Positions 45,522 to 54,826 of a DNA stretch of 64,000 bases are shown here, piece after piece (the first letter of the stretch is position 1; each line of letters opens with the position of its first letter). Both the position numbers and the translations under genes were made by a program. The stretch is taken from contig NZ_MCUV01000034.1 of the NCBI RefSeq assembly GCF_002873395.1, positions 1 through 64,000 of the forward strand, in the 5' to 3' direction. This DNA is from Vibrio sp. 10N.286.49.B3. Its GTDB lineage: Bacteria > Pseudomonadota > Gammaproteobacteria > Enterobacterales > Vibrionaceae. Under the pieces are notes generated by a model. It was given only the letters and a program-made list of their open reading frames with translations. It searched no databases and was not told where the DNA came from.

Positions 45522-46345
45522 TGGAGCTAAATACACCTTTTCTGTTTACAGAGCAAGACTTCAAAATGATTGCTAATTTAATCTATAGCGAAATAGGGGT
45601 GTCATTGCATGAGAATAAGAAAAATCTTGTTTATAATAGATTAATTGGTCGTTTGAGGGCAAAAAAACTCGATAGCTTTGAGGCGTATTTAGAGCAATTA
45701 CAAGATCGAGATTCACCAGAGTGGGCTTGTTTTATTAATGCCTTAACGACTAATTTGACCTATTTTTTTCGTGAATCTTATCATTTTGATTTACTGGCTG
45801 ATCACATGAAAACGAATTTTTTAACGCGCAGCCGATCAAAACCGTTAAAAATTTGGTGTTCAGCTTGCTCAACAGGAGAAGAAGCCTACAGTATAGCGAT
45901 GACAATGATAGAGGCATTTGGCACGATGAGCCCCCCAGTTAAAATATTGGCGACCGATATCAATAGCGATGTGTTAAGGACTGCAAAAGAGGGCTGTTAT
46001 AGCACTGGGCAATTAGGAAGTGTCAGTAATGAACAACTTCATAGGTTCTTCTTAAAAAAAACGAACAATGGTACTTTTGAAGTAAAACCAGAAGTTAAAG
46101 CGTTAATTAGTTTTAAACCATTGAACCTCATTGATCAAAAATGGCCAATGAAAAAGAAGTTTGATGTTATATTTTGCCGTAATGTTTTGATCTATTTTGA
46201 TAAAATCACACAAGAAAAACTTCTTAGTAAATTTGCTAGGTATGAAGACAAAGGATCGCTACTCTTTCTTGGTCATTCAGAAACATTTTCTCATCAACAA
46301 ACTGACTTCAAATTGCTCTGTAAAACTATGTATAAAAGGATTTAG
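45521..46345 (+). CDS. cheR: Chemoreceptor methyltransferase CheR
   Basis: 274 aa SAM-dependent enzyme methylating receptor glutamates. The N-terminal helical domain is followed by the SAM fold with IWCSACSTGEEAYSIAM near residue 108, ATDINSDVL near 148 and DVIFCRNVLIYFD near 218. The ATG shares its first base with the receptor stop codon, so the two genes are tightly coupled. Confidence 0.95.
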   Translation: MELNTPFLFTEQDFKMIANLIYSEIGVSLHENKKNLVYNRLIGRLRAKKLDSFEAYLEQLQDRDSPEWACFINALTTNLTYFFRESYHFDLLADHMKTNFLTRSRSKPLKIWCSACSTGEEAYSIAMTMIEAFGTMSPPVKILATDINSDVLRTAKEGCYSTGQLGSVSNEQLHRFFLKKTNNGTFEVKPEVKALISFKPLNLIDQKWPMKKKFDVIFCRNVLIYFDKITQEKLLSKFARYEDKGSLLFLGHSETFSHQQTDFKLLCKTMYKRI

Positions 46346-46347
46346 TT

Positions 46348-47364
46348 ATGCAGCTTAAAGTATTAGTCACTGATTCATCTCTAACTGTCTGTGAATCGAT
46401 AGAAAAGGTGATTAGTAGCCAAAGTAATATGTCTGTTGTCGGTATTGCGCATAGTCCTTTTCAAGCAAGGCAAATGATTAAAGATTTAAATCCGGATGTA
46501 TTAACTCTATCTATTGAGTTTTCACACATGAACGGTTTAGATTTCTTAGATAAAATCATGAGTTTACGTCCTATGCCTGTGGTCATTATCTCTAAATTAG
46601 CGCAAAGGGGTTCGTTAATTTCCCAGCAGGCACTAAAAATAGGTGCAACGGCTTGTGTGACTAAACCTAAAAATATGAATATTGAGTTGATCGCGCGCGA
46701 TATAATTAAGTCTATTCGGGATGCAAGTTATGTATTTGAGCGAAATATCACCGTTGCTAAACAATTATCACAAGTCAAAAAGGTAGATCTTTCTCATTAC
46801 CTTATAGCCATCGGTGCATCAACCGGTGGAACTGAAGCCATTACCCACTTATTAACGCAGATGCCAGTAAATTGCCCAGGAATTGTTATTGCTCAGCATA
46901 TGCCTAAAGGTTTTACCGCTTCTTTTGCAGAACGTCTACAAAGTTTATGTGCAATCAATGTGAGTGAAGCAAAACATGATACTCCTATCCAATCTGGACA
47001 TGCTTATATCGCACCTGGAGGACTGCATCTTCAAGTCCAAAAACGTTCGGGGGCTTATTACACCATGTTGAGTGATAGTGATCCTGTGAACTTACATAAA
47101 CCTTCTATTGATATTTTGTTTGAATCTGTCGCCGATAATATTAAAAAACTCAGTATTGGTATTATTTTAACTGGTATGGGTAAAGATGGAGCGCTTGGTT
47201 TACTGAAAATGAAACAAGCCGGTGCTAAAACGTTGTCACAAAATGAAGCAACTAGCCTAGTTTATGGTATGCCAAGAGAGGCAGTAAAAGTAGGAGCCGT
47301 TACTCATGAGTTGGCTCTGGATGATATTGTTGCTTCTGCACTTAGTGGTATAAAAACCAAATAG
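46348..47364 (+). CDS. cheB: CheB methylesterase with degenerate receiver
   Basis: 338 aa. The C-terminal esterase is intact, with triad S158 (GASTGG), H184 (AQHMPKG) and D280 (GMGKDGALG). The N-terminal receiver is not: the phospho-acceptor position reads LTLSIEF, giving S55 where CheB has Asp, and the acidic pair is TD instead of DD. Lys in VTKP is kept. The enzyme may therefore be phosphorylation-independent. AAGGA precedes the ATG; the gene starts two bases after cheR. Confidence 0.93.
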   Translation: MQLKVLVTDSSLTVCESIEKVISSQSNMSVVGIAHSPFQARQMIKDLNPDVLTLSIEFSHMNGLDFLDKIMSLRPMPVVIISKLAQRGSLISQQALKIGATACVTKPKNMNIELIARDIIKSIRDASYVFERNITVAKQLSQVKKVDLSHYLIAIGASTGGTEAITHLLTQMPVNCPGIVIAQHMPKGFTASFAERLQSLCAINVSEAKHDTPIQSGHAYIAPGGLHLQVQKRSGAYYTMLSDSDPVNLHKPSIDILFESVADNIKKLSIGIILTGMGKDGALGLLKMKQAGAKTLSQNEATSLVYGMPREAVKVGAVTHELALDDIVASALSGIKTK

Positions 47365-47473
47365 AAAGATAATGTCTAGTGGTAAGCTCAAAAAACAGAC
47401 AAAATAAAAAACCAAATATTTGTTACTTTGTAGTTATAAGTAATGTTAACAGTTTTGTTTTTAGTTTATTTTT

Positions 47474-47489
47474 AGTGATCTGTGTCACA
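47474..47489. promoter_or_regulatory. CRP-like site upstream of the lysine riboswitch
   Basis: AGTGA-TCTGTG-TCACA matches TGTGA-N6-TCACA at nine of ten positions. It lies about 100 bp upstream of the aptamer and could set catabolite control of the lysine operon. Confidence 0.45.
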
Positions 47490-47542
47490 TTTATTCACCA
47501 ATAATATTTATGCGATGAAATTGTATGTTTTATTCATGTCCA

Positions 47543-47566
47543 AGCGTAAACGATAACGTTTGCGCT
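47543..47566 (+). repeat. Hairpin preceding the riboswitch
   Basis: AGCGTAAACG (47543-47552) pairs with CGTTTGCGCT (47557-47566), one G-T pair, loop ATAA. It resembles a split PurR half-site pair but has four extra central bases. Possibly a 5'-end stability hairpin or a repressor site. Confidence 0.35.
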
Positions 47567-47575
47567 AATAAAATA

Positions 47576-47740
47576 AGTAGAGGCGCTCTGCCTATGAGTA
47601 TCTTAGTTGAGATGGACAATCTTTGACGCTAAGGGAAAGGAGTTAGGGCCGAAGTAGTAATAGTTGTCCGCTTTACTACTGGGGTTGTTCTTAATAGGAG
47701 CAGCACTGTCATTCTGATCTTGTCGGAATGGGGAGCTACA
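47576..47740 (+). promoter_or_regulatory. Lysine riboswitch (L box)
   Basis: The conserved lysine-aptamer core is present in order: GAGGCGCTC...AGTATC, AAGGGAAAGGAG...GGGCCGAAG, GGGGTTGTTC, GCAGCACTGTCA and GGGGAGCTAC. P1 closes by GTAG (47577-47580) with CTAC (47736-47739). The platform suggests translational control: GGGAG (47731-47735) can pair with CTCCC (47816-47820), which could otherwise pair with the AGGAG of the next gene. That would make it an OFF switch with lysine (inference). Confidence 0.88.
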
Positions 47741-47861
47741 ACAATTTTGCTATGAACAGGTAAGTTCGCATTTCCCTTTTTATACTTCTTTTTGTCTGCT
47801 TTCTTTACAGAATACCTCCCTCTAAATTGATTTCGTATTATTTTACAGGAGATGTAGATTG

Positions 47862-49361
47862 ATGGCTGATTATGGACTGTTATCCATTATTCCCGCAGTA
47901 TTAGCCCTAATACTCGCTTTTACCACCCGACACGTTGTTTTAGCATTAGGCGTTGCTGTTTTAAGTGGCATGTTGATATTAACGCAGGGAAACCCAGTCG
48001 ATACTGCTTTGATGTTTTTAACGGATGGTCCGTTTGCTCAATTAGCACAAACGAGTAATGCACAAATTATTATTGTTATTACGATAATATCGGGCTTTAT
48101 TTATCTTGTTGAGCAAAGTGGTGGTATGGCTGCTTTCTCATCAATGGCGACTCGTTATGTCTCATCACCACTTAAAGCGCAACTAGCAACATGGGCGACA
48201 GGTGTTGGTATCTTCTTTACTGATTCTGGTAACTCATTAATCTTAGGACCAATGTTTGCTCCAATTTACCGTAAGCTTAAATTGAGTAAAGAGAAACTTG
48301 CTTTTATCATCGACTCTACATCATCACCAATTTGTGTATTAATCCCAATTATTAGCTGGGGAGTCTATTCACAAGGTCTTATTGAAAATGCATTCGCTAA
48401 TATGGGGCAACCTGTAGATGGCTTTACCACCTTTTTACAAGTCATTCCTTATCAGTTATATGCGCTACTTGCTTTATTTAGTGTGCCAGTATACGCCGCA
48501 TTGAATAAAGATTGGGGACCGATGGCTCAAGCCGAAGCAAAAGCTCGTCAACAGGTTGATCTAACCACTGAAATTAATGATGGTACTGAAAGTAAATCAT
48601 CGGCATCGATCTCACTTATCTTACTTCCTCTCGGTGTCCTTTTTGCTTCATTGATCGTTTTATTTACTTATAACTACCAACTGCATGGGCAAATTAATGG
48701 ACCTGTGATCCGTGCGACGTTAGGAACGAGTTACTTAATTGCTTCGATTACAGCCATTTTATATTATACCTACACAAAAACGATGACCGCTTCGGCAGGC
48801 TTCAATACGTTTGTCGCAGGTATGCAGCGTATCATGTTAATTTTAGTTATTTTATTACTGGCATGGACCTTAGGTGATATTTGTAAATCGTTAGGAACTG
48901 GCACCTATATTAGTCAGGTAATGAATGATCGTTTGCCAATCTTTTTACTACCAGCATTAATTTTTATCATTGGTAGCTTTATCTCAGTGGCAACAGGTTC
49001 ATCTTGGGGAACATTCGCTATTCTTATCCCTATTGCTGTCCCAGTAGCCAGTGCACTAGGCGCCGATCCTTTAATTTGTATTGGTGCGGCATTAAGTGGT
49101 GGCATGCTAGGAGATCACACTTCTCCTATCTCTGATACAACAATTTTAAGTTCAATGTCGACAGGCTGTGATCATGTATCACATGTTCGAACGCAATTTC
49201 CTTATGCCATCTTGACAGGTATAACGGCAAGTGTTGGTTTCATGGTTGCGGAGATCACTCGCAGTCCATACACGATTTTATTTGCAGGCTTATTACAAGT
49301 TGCTCTTATTGTATTCATGGTACGTCGTCAGGCTGCAATTCGTTCAGCAGTAACGGCTTAA
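47862..49361 (+). CDS. NhaC-superfamily transporter, probable lysine transporter
   Basis: 499 aa inner-membrane protein with about eleven segments. FFTDSGNSLILGPMFAPIYR, SSWGTFAILIPIAVP and GGMLGDHTSPISDTTILSS are Na+/H+ antiporter NhaC-family signatures. Members preceded by L boxes have been proposed as lysine transporters (LysW). A lysine riboswitch and a lysine-forming enzyme directly flank it, so lysine is the likely substrate. AGGAG lies ten bases before the ATG; TTG 47859 is an alternative start. Confidence 0.85.
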   Translation: MADYGLLSIIPAVLALILAFTTRHVVLALGVAVLSGMLILTQGNPVDTALMFLTDGPFAQLAQTSNAQIIIVITIISGFIYLVEQSGGMAAFSSMATRYVSSPLKAQLATWATGVGIFFTDSGNSLILGPMFAPIYRKLKLSKEKLAFIIDSTSSPICVLIPIISWGVYSQGLIENAFANMGQPVDGFTTFLQVIPYQLYALLALFSVPVYAALNKDWGPMAQAEAKARQQVDLTTEINDGTESKSSASISLILLPLGVLFASLIVLFTYNYQLHGQINGPVIRATLGTSYLIASITAILYYTYTKTMTASAGFNTFVAGMQRIMLILVILLLAWTLGDICKSLGTGTYISQVMNDRLPIFLLPALIFIIGSFISVATGSSWGTFAILIPIAVPVASALGADPLICIGAALSGGMLGDHTSPISDTTILSSMSTGCDHVSHVRTQFPYAILTGITASVGFMVAEITRSPYTILFAGLLQVALIVFMVRRQAAIRSAVTA

Positions 49362-49377
49362 TAGATAAAAGGATGAA

Positions 49378-50442
49378 ATGATGAAAACATTATTTTGGCT
49401 GCGTGATGAAGTAAAAGTAGGTGAGCACCGTACAGCACTAACACCTGCTGGCGCGAAAGCATTAATTGATGCAGGGGCAAGCTTGGTTGTTGAACGCAGT
49501 ACGACGCGTATATTCGCTGATAGTGCTTATCAAGACGTTGGTTGTAAACTGGTTGATGCTCATAGTTGGGTTGAAGCTCCAGCGCATGCCTATGTTCTTG
49601 GGCTAAAAGAGCTAGCTGAAGAGAGTTTTGCCTTAAAACATCAACATATTTATTTTGCTCATGCCTTTAAAGGACAAGACGAAGCACCGCAAATTCTCTC
49701 TCGCTTTCAGCAAGGTGGCGGTAATGTACTTGATCTTGAGTTCTTGCGAGACGAGCAAGGTAAACGAGTTTGTGCATTTGGTTACTGGGCGGGTTATGTT
49801 GGCGCTGCCATTGGTTTTTCCGGGTTTGTTCACCATAGTCGCAGCAACGAAACTTACCCAGCAGTAAGTAGTTATCCAGATCGCTCTGAATATTTGCAGG
49901 TTTTACGCGCTGAAATGGCAGGCTTATCTGAATTACCTCGTGTGTTAGTGATTGGTCAATATGGACGTTGTGGTCAAGGTGCAATGGATCTATTTACTGA
50001 ACTTGGTATTCAGGCTGACGGTTGGGATATCGCTGAAACGAAAGGTGGTGGACCATTCAAAGCCATCAATGATTACGATATTGTGGTAAATTGCGCTTAC
50101 CTTGCAGAAGGCACCCCACCATTTATCACCAAAGAGAGCTTAGGTACGTCACCTCGATTGAGTATTGTGAGTGATGTAAGCTGTGATCCAAATAATCCTG
50201 ATAATCCAATCCGAATTTATAATCAATCGACAAAGCTTGTGAAGCCGATTATTGAATCTGATGTTAAAGGGTTATATGTTCAAGCTGTTGATCATCTGCC
50301 AACGGTTCTACCGAAAGAGAGTAGTGAAGATTTTGCAGGGCAACTGTTGCCACACTTATTAACGCTGTGCCAAGAGATCGATCCTCAAGGTGTTTGGTCA
50401 CGAGCGGAAGATTACTATCGTGAAGCAGAAGGTATGCTTTAG
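49378..50442 (+). CDS. Saccharopine dehydrogenase (NAD+, L-lysine-forming)
   Basis: 354 aa. Resembles fungal Lys1, with an AlaDH/PNT-type N-terminal domain (VKVGEHRTALTPAGAKAL, about 13-30) and a nucleotide-binding VIGQYGRCGQGAMDL near residue 195. It catalyses saccharopine + NAD+ + H2O to lysine + 2-oxoglutarate + NADH, or the reverse. It is 16 bp after the transporter and so under the lysine riboswitch. Most gammaproteobacteria make lysine by the diaminopimelate route, so its metabolic role is open. Confidence 0.85.
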   Translation: MMKTLFWLRDEVKVGEHRTALTPAGAKALIDAGASLVVERSTTRIFADSAYQDVGCKLVDAHSWVEAPAHAYVLGLKELAEESFALKHQHIYFAHAFKGQDEAPQILSRFQQGGGNVLDLEFLRDEQGKRVCAFGYWAGYVGAAIGFSGFVHHSRSNETYPAVSSYPDRSEYLQVLRAEMAGLSELPRVLVIGQYGRCGQGAMDLFTELGIQADGWDIAETKGGGPFKAINDYDIVVNCAYLAEGTPPFITKESLGTSPRLSIVSDVSCDPNNPDNPIRIYNQSTKLVKPIIESDVKGLYVQAVDHLPTVLPKESSEDFAGQLLPHLLTLCQEIDPQGVWSRAEDYYREAEGML

Positions 50443-50464
50443 TTGATAGGAAGTATTAGAATGC

Positions 50465-50490
50465 AAAAAAGCCCCGAAAGGGGCTTTTTT
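50465..50490. terminator. Bidirectional terminator
   Basis: AAAAAAGCCCC (50465-50475), GAAA tetraloop, GGGGCTTTTTT (50480-50490). Serves the lysine operon and the convergent phnA gene. Confidence 0.92.
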
Positions 50491-50514
50491 ATTAAAGAGA
50501 GTGACCTATTGGTC

Positions 50515-51072
50515 TTACTTCTTACGGCAGAACTCAGCAATCACGTACATAGATTGACCGCCGTTTGTTTTACCAGAGACAAGTTTAGGGTCATCACCTA
50601 GGCTAATACCACGGATCACAGTACCTTGCTTGATTACTTGGTTTGTACCTTTCACTGGCAAATCTTTAATGACAGTTACGTCGTCACCTTTTTTCAGTTC
50701 AACGCCGTTCACATCGAAAGGTTTGTCATCTGCAGACATCCCGATTTGTGCCCAAACTGATGTTTCTTCTTCAAGGTACATCATGTCTAGTAAATCTTGA
50801 GCCCAGCTTTCAGCAGATAGGCGAGTCAGTTGACGCCAAGCCATGACTTGTACTGGTGCTTCTTGGCTCCACATGCTGTCGTTTAGGCAACGCCAGTGGT
50901 TGATATCTTGTGGATCGTCAATTTCGCTTAGACATTTTTCACAAACCATAATGCCGTGATCAACCGTAACATGGCTATGAGGCGGTACAGCAAAAGCAGT
51001 AAGAGGAGTATCAGCAGAACATAATTCACATTTTGAACCGCAGCGTGCAAGCATAGTAGCTTCAATAGACAT
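50515..51072 (-). CDS. PhnA-type zinc-ribbon protein
   Basis: 185 aa. The N-terminal zinc ribbon has CGSKCELC and CEKC (about residues 11-18 and 45-48); the C-terminal SH3-like PhnA domain includes LKKGDDVTVIKDLPVKG. ATG 51072 is preferred over an upstream GTG at 51084. Despite the name alkylphosphonate utilisation protein, the family's function is not settled. Single gene with shared terminators on either side. Confidence 0.85.
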   Translation of the reverse strand: MSIEATMLARCGSKCELCSADTPLTAFAVPPHSHVTVDHGIMVCEKCLSEIDDPQDINHWRCLNDSMWSQEAPVQVMAWRQLTRLSAESWAQDLLDMMYLEEETSVWAQIGMSADDKPFDVNGVELKKGDDVTVIKDLPVKGTNQVIKQGTVIRGISLGDDPKLVSGKTNGGQSMYVIAEFCRKK

Positions 51073-51167
51073 AGTTGATCTCACATATATTATAAATAGT
51101 TATTACCGGGCTATTATCCACTTTATCCCTAAGAAGGAAAGCTAATCAGGAAATTATAGACCGAAAA

Positions 51168-51188
51168 ATGCCAGCACAAGGCTGGCAT
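51168..51188 (-). terminator. Terminator of the fadL-volA operon
   Basis: ATGCCAGC (51168-51175), loop ACAAG, GCTGGCAT (51181-51188). Read on the minus strand the hairpin is followed by TTTTT. Confidence 0.85.
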
Positions 51189-51223
51189 CGTTAATATATC
51201 GAGCAGTTAACGTATATATTGAG

Positions 51224-53563
51224 CTAAGGTGTTGTCGTTGGAGCAATAAATTGAGTTTGTTGACTTTGCATTGTTGCGTGAGTCACGATATCACTCAAAT
51301 CTGATTTTGGTGCAACAAAAGTACTGTGCCCTGCAGCACTATCGGTAAACTTAACAAAGCCCCCCGTTGTTCCTGGTGTAGAAGTCTCATCTAAAGAGAG
51401 TTGAGCTGCAAGTGGTTCTGTACCAGCAAAGGGTGCAAAATCGACACTATTTGGAACCGTATCGTCATCGGCAACTTGCGACATTAACACTGGTATTAAA
51501 GTTGCGTTATCGACTAGATGGCTTGCATTAGTGAAAGGGTCAATCGTATCTAGCACTGTTTGTGCAGCGTAAGAGAACTGTTGAAAGCCAGCGCTCATCA
51601 CAGCTTGCTGCTCTTCTGTTGCTTGTGCTGAGAACTGAGCAAAACAGATTTGTTCAATGACATCAGTACAATTTTCTGCAACGTAACTATCGTAGCCAAT
51701 AGATAAGCTTAACGCGATGTTATGCATGATAAGCGGTCCAAAGTTGGTTGAACCTAATAGTAGGTTCGCTATTTGTCCGCCAGAGTTTTGGATTGACATC
51801 GATGAGAAGTTATACAACGCATCGGCTGTGTCAGAGCCCAAACTTTCATTGGCTGCAGCAACAGCACTAACACCAACAATTCCCCCTAATGAGTGACCGA
51901 TGAAGTGGCTACTGGTGACAGGGTTAATTGCTGATAAAGGTGTCGTTGTTAGCAATCCAGCTTGAGATGAAACTGCCAGTGCTGCTCTTAACCCCATGAC
52001 ATCTAAGGCACTTTGACGCAAGTTATCACGTGCAACCGGCAAATAGGTCAGATTTAAGTAGGCTAGGGTATCAACATTGGCAGAGCGATCTTCATCTAAG
52101 CTACGTGTACCGTGGAGAGGTAAATCAATCGCTAATACTGCAATACCTTGTTGCGCTTGATTAAAAGCAAAGGCATAAGCATTTTCTTTAGCAGAGGTGA
52201 TACCGTGCTGATAGATAGCGATTTCTGTTGCCGTCGAGTTGGTTGGGGTAAAGAGAATAAATTCTACCGCTTCTAGAGATTTTACTTGAGGCACAGGTGA
52301 GTATTGTGTGATGACTCGTTCGCTATCAAGTGCTGAACCATCACTGAGTGTTAACGACTGCCCAACGAGCTTTAGTTGCTCTTCTGGTGACGTGGCAAGT
52401 AAACTCGGGGTGATACCTGCCGCCATAAGTTGACCTGCCACATGCGCTTGCTCGTTTTCATCAGATAACGCTGCGGATATTTTAGCAAGACTTGGCATTG
52501 CTGATTGGAAAGGTTGCGAGTTCCAGGTCGCAAGATCTTGTTCTAAGTAGTGTGGTAGGTTTACTGTGCCTTGTGTGACATTAACTTCAGCGTCTGAAGC
52601 TTCATACAGTGCCTTTATCCCTGCTTTAGCATCGCTACCAATATAGTCGTCAAAATCACTATCATTATCTAAGGCATCGTTAAAGGTCGCAGTTTCCTCA
52701 AACGACATTATATATGCATAAGTTAAATCGACATTATTTGGGTTAGCTTGGCTATCAAGTGCCCATACGTTATTTAAGCCACCAGAAGCTAATCCTGTTG
52801 CCGTTGCCCCTTTAGTCGCATACAAGCTATCACCTACGGACTGAGTGATAAACCAACTTGAATAAATAATCGTTTCTTTATCAACGCCAGTTGCGGCAAA
52901 AAGAGCTTCAACGCCTTGTGTGACCTGCTGAACTTGCGCTAACGACCCTTCAGTGTAGATCTTTTCTTCTGATTTCGCAGCAGCGTAGCTCGATGACATA
53001 CCAACAGCTTCACCATCACTGTCGAGTACTTCATTGGTGACAGCAAAAATATAATTACTTTTCGGGTTTAAAGGTTCATTAAAGATAATGGTCAGGTTAC
53101 TACCTTGAGCAAGAGTCACAAAATCGGTGGGAGCGCTCAGTATAGCTTGTGGCGTTGGCGATCCAGTTAGTCCATCACTAAGCTCAACCACGTAGATGCC
53201 ACTGGTGAGGATATTTTGTGTTTCACCAAAATCACCACCTTCAAAAGTGAGAGAAATAGGCATTGTGGTAGAAAACCCATCAGCAGTATTCATCGCAGCG
53301 ATTGGGTTACTTAGCGCATCATCACCACCCGTTGGAAGTCCTAATGTGCCATCTGAGGTATCAAGCAAGGCAAAACTTGGTAATGGTACCGCAGCATTTT
53401 GACCACTTAAAGTAAATTGGATCGTTGTCGGTTGCTCTAAAGACTCCTGAATAAAATCTTCATAAACAGGCGTGGTTGGTGCCCCTGAACTTTCAGTATC
53501 ATCGCCACAACCTGCTAGTAGAATAGCGCTAAAAACTAACGACAGTTTAAATGTTTTTTCCAT
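51224..53563 (-). CDS. volA: VolA-type surface lipoprotein lysophospholipase
   Basis: 779 aa lipase of the Pla-1/cef family. Lipobox LLAGC (Cys19) is followed by GDDTESS. The alpha/beta-hydrolase nucleophile is in IGHSLGG (about residue 555). It matches the layout of Vibrio cholerae VolA, a surface lysophospholipase that frees fatty acids for uptake by the adjacent FadL. AGGAG precedes the ATG. It lies 15 bp after fadL in the same operon. The acidic, Asn-rich N-terminal 300 residues form the repeat-like extracellular part. Confidence 0.88.
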   Translation of the reverse strand: MEKTFKLSLVFSAILLAGCGDDTESSGAPTTPVYEDFIQESLEQPTTIQFTLSGQNAAVPLPSFALLDTSDGTLGLPTGGDDALSNPIAAMNTADGFSTTMPISLTFEGGDFGETQNILTSGIYVVELSDGLTGSPTPQAILSAPTDFVTLAQGSNLTIIFNEPLNPKSNYIFAVTNEVLDSDGEAVGMSSSYAAAKSEEKIYTEGSLAQVQQVTQGVEALFAATGVDKETIIYSSWFITQSVGDSLYATKGATATGLASGGLNNVWALDSQANPNNVDLTYAYIMSFEETATFNDALDNDSDFDDYIGSDAKAGIKALYEASDAEVNVTQGTVNLPHYLEQDLATWNSQPFQSAMPSLAKISAALSDENEQAHVAGQLMAAGITPSLLATSPEEQLKLVGQSLTLSDGSALDSERVITQYSPVPQVKSLEAVEFILFTPTNSTATEIAIYQHGITSAKENAYAFAFNQAQQGIAVLAIDLPLHGTRSLDEDRSANVDTLAYLNLTYLPVARDNLRQSALDVMGLRAALAVSSQAGLLTTTPLSAINPVTSSHFIGHSLGGIVGVSAVAAANESLGSDTADALYNFSSMSIQNSGGQIANLLLGSTNFGPLIMHNIALSLSIGYDSYVAENCTDVIEQICFAQFSAQATEEQQAVMSAGFQQFSYAAQTVLDTIDPFTNASHLVDNATLIPVLMSQVADDDTVPNSVDFAPFAGTEPLAAQLSLDETSTPGTTGGFVKFTDSAAGHSTFVAPKSDLSDIVTHATMQSQQTQFIAPTTTP

Positions 53564-53578
53564 GGTAAATCGCTCCTA

Positions 53579-54826
53579 TTATTTAAAGCTGTAGTTAATT
53601 TGAATAGCAGAAAGGTAGGCAACGGCTTCAGATTTAAACTCTAAAGTTTCATCAAGGGCATTCCCTTCGGTAAATGAACCATCTTTACTTTGCACAAGTG
53701 AGAAACCTGCGTCTAAGGAGAGTTGCGGGTTAATTAGGTAAGTAAAGCCAGCGCTGTACCAGTAACGGTCACTGTCAGGAATACTTAATGTCGCTTCACC
53801 GGCTTGTTCATCGTAAGCAATACCGGCTCGAATAATCCATGAACTGTTGATTTGATAGGTTGCCCCAAATGAGTAACGATTATTATCTTCATAGTGCTCA
53901 GGCTTGTATAAACATTGACCCGCGACACCATTATCATTACATTGATCGCTGGTGGATTTTAGTTCAGTAAAGGTACTCCAATCAGTACGTTGCCAGCCGT
54001 AGTGAATCGCCCATTTGTCCGTTAGTTGATGAAAAGCGGAGAGCTCAAGAATAGAAGGTAGGGTGACTTTCAAGCGACCATCTACGGTAGGTTCACTGGC
54101 TTTACCTGAGTTATAGCTCGTAAATTCACCCTCATCAAAATCTAAATCGATCGCAGAGCGGTAGCCGATGGAAAAGCGATTATTTTGGTTATATTCATAT
54201 AAGGCGCCGACATTCCAACCAAATGCAAAAGTATCACCGGTTAATTTGATTAAGTCATCAGAAGGCGATCCCCCTAATACAACAGCTAACCCCCCTTGAT
54301 GGCGAGTTAATTCAGCTTTTGCATAAACAAGGTTCAGCCCTGCACCCACACTCCATTGGTTATTGATTTTATAGGCGATATTTGGGTTTAGATTGACAGA
54401 GACAAGGGCAGTATCACCAGCAAGATCACCAGCGTAGATATCATCAGGGTAATCCGTTGCAACTCCGTAGTTGGTAAACATTCCTATCCCCCACGACCAC
54501 TGGTCATTAATAGGGCTGATGTAATAGGCAGCAGGGACAAACTGCATAGGGGCAACGTCACTAGAGTGCTGGTCATTGCTAACATCATAAATATCGACTT
54601 CGGGATCAACAATAGAAAGTGCACCTGAAAACTCTGCCTGTTTAAATCGTGTCATGGCTGCAGGGTTACGAGAAAGCACGCTAGCATTATCAGCAACAGC
54701 ACCTTCACCAGAAAAAGCGCGACCTAATCCAGATGCAGAGTGTTCAGCAACCTGAAAGCCAGCAGCATTAACATTACACGCAAACAATATAGACATTGTA
54801 AGCAGAGAGCGGTGTTTAACATTCAT
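53579..54826 (-). CDS. fadL: Long-chain fatty acid outer-membrane channel FadL
   Basis: 415 aa OmpP1/FadL/TodX barrel. The signal peptide ends at VNA|A. The hatch sequence GLGRAFSGEGAVADNASVLSRNPAAM (about residues 32-57) is the family hallmark, and the C terminus ends in the aromatic-rich INYSFK. GGAGGG precedes the ATG. It works with VolA downstream. Probably imports fatty acids released from host or prey lipids. Confidence 0.93.
   Translation of the reverse strand: MNVKHRSLLTMSILFACNVNAAGFQVAEHSASGLGRAFSGEGAVADNASVLSRNPAAMTRFKQAEFSGALSIVDPEVDIYDVSNDQHSSDVAPMQFVPAAYYISPINDQWSWGIGMFTNYGVATDYPDDIYAGDLAGDTALVSVNLNPNIAYKINNQWSVGAGLNLVYAKAELTRHQGGLAVVLGGSPSDDLIKLTGDTFAFGWNVGALYEYNQNNRFSIGYRSAIDLDFDEGEFTSYNSGKASEPTVDGRLKVTLPSILELSAFHQLTDKWAIHYGWQRTDWSTFTELKSTSDQCNDNGVAGQCLYKPEHYEDNNRYSFGATYQINSSWIIRAGIAYDEQAGEATLSIPDSDRYWYSAGFTYLINPQLSLDAGFSLVQSKDGSFTEGNALDETLEFKSEAVAYLSAIQINYSFK

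Noticed and set aside
47543..47566. PurR operator
   Set aside because: The half-sites are separated by four extra bases, breaking the 16-bp PurR palindrome; a hairpin is as likely.
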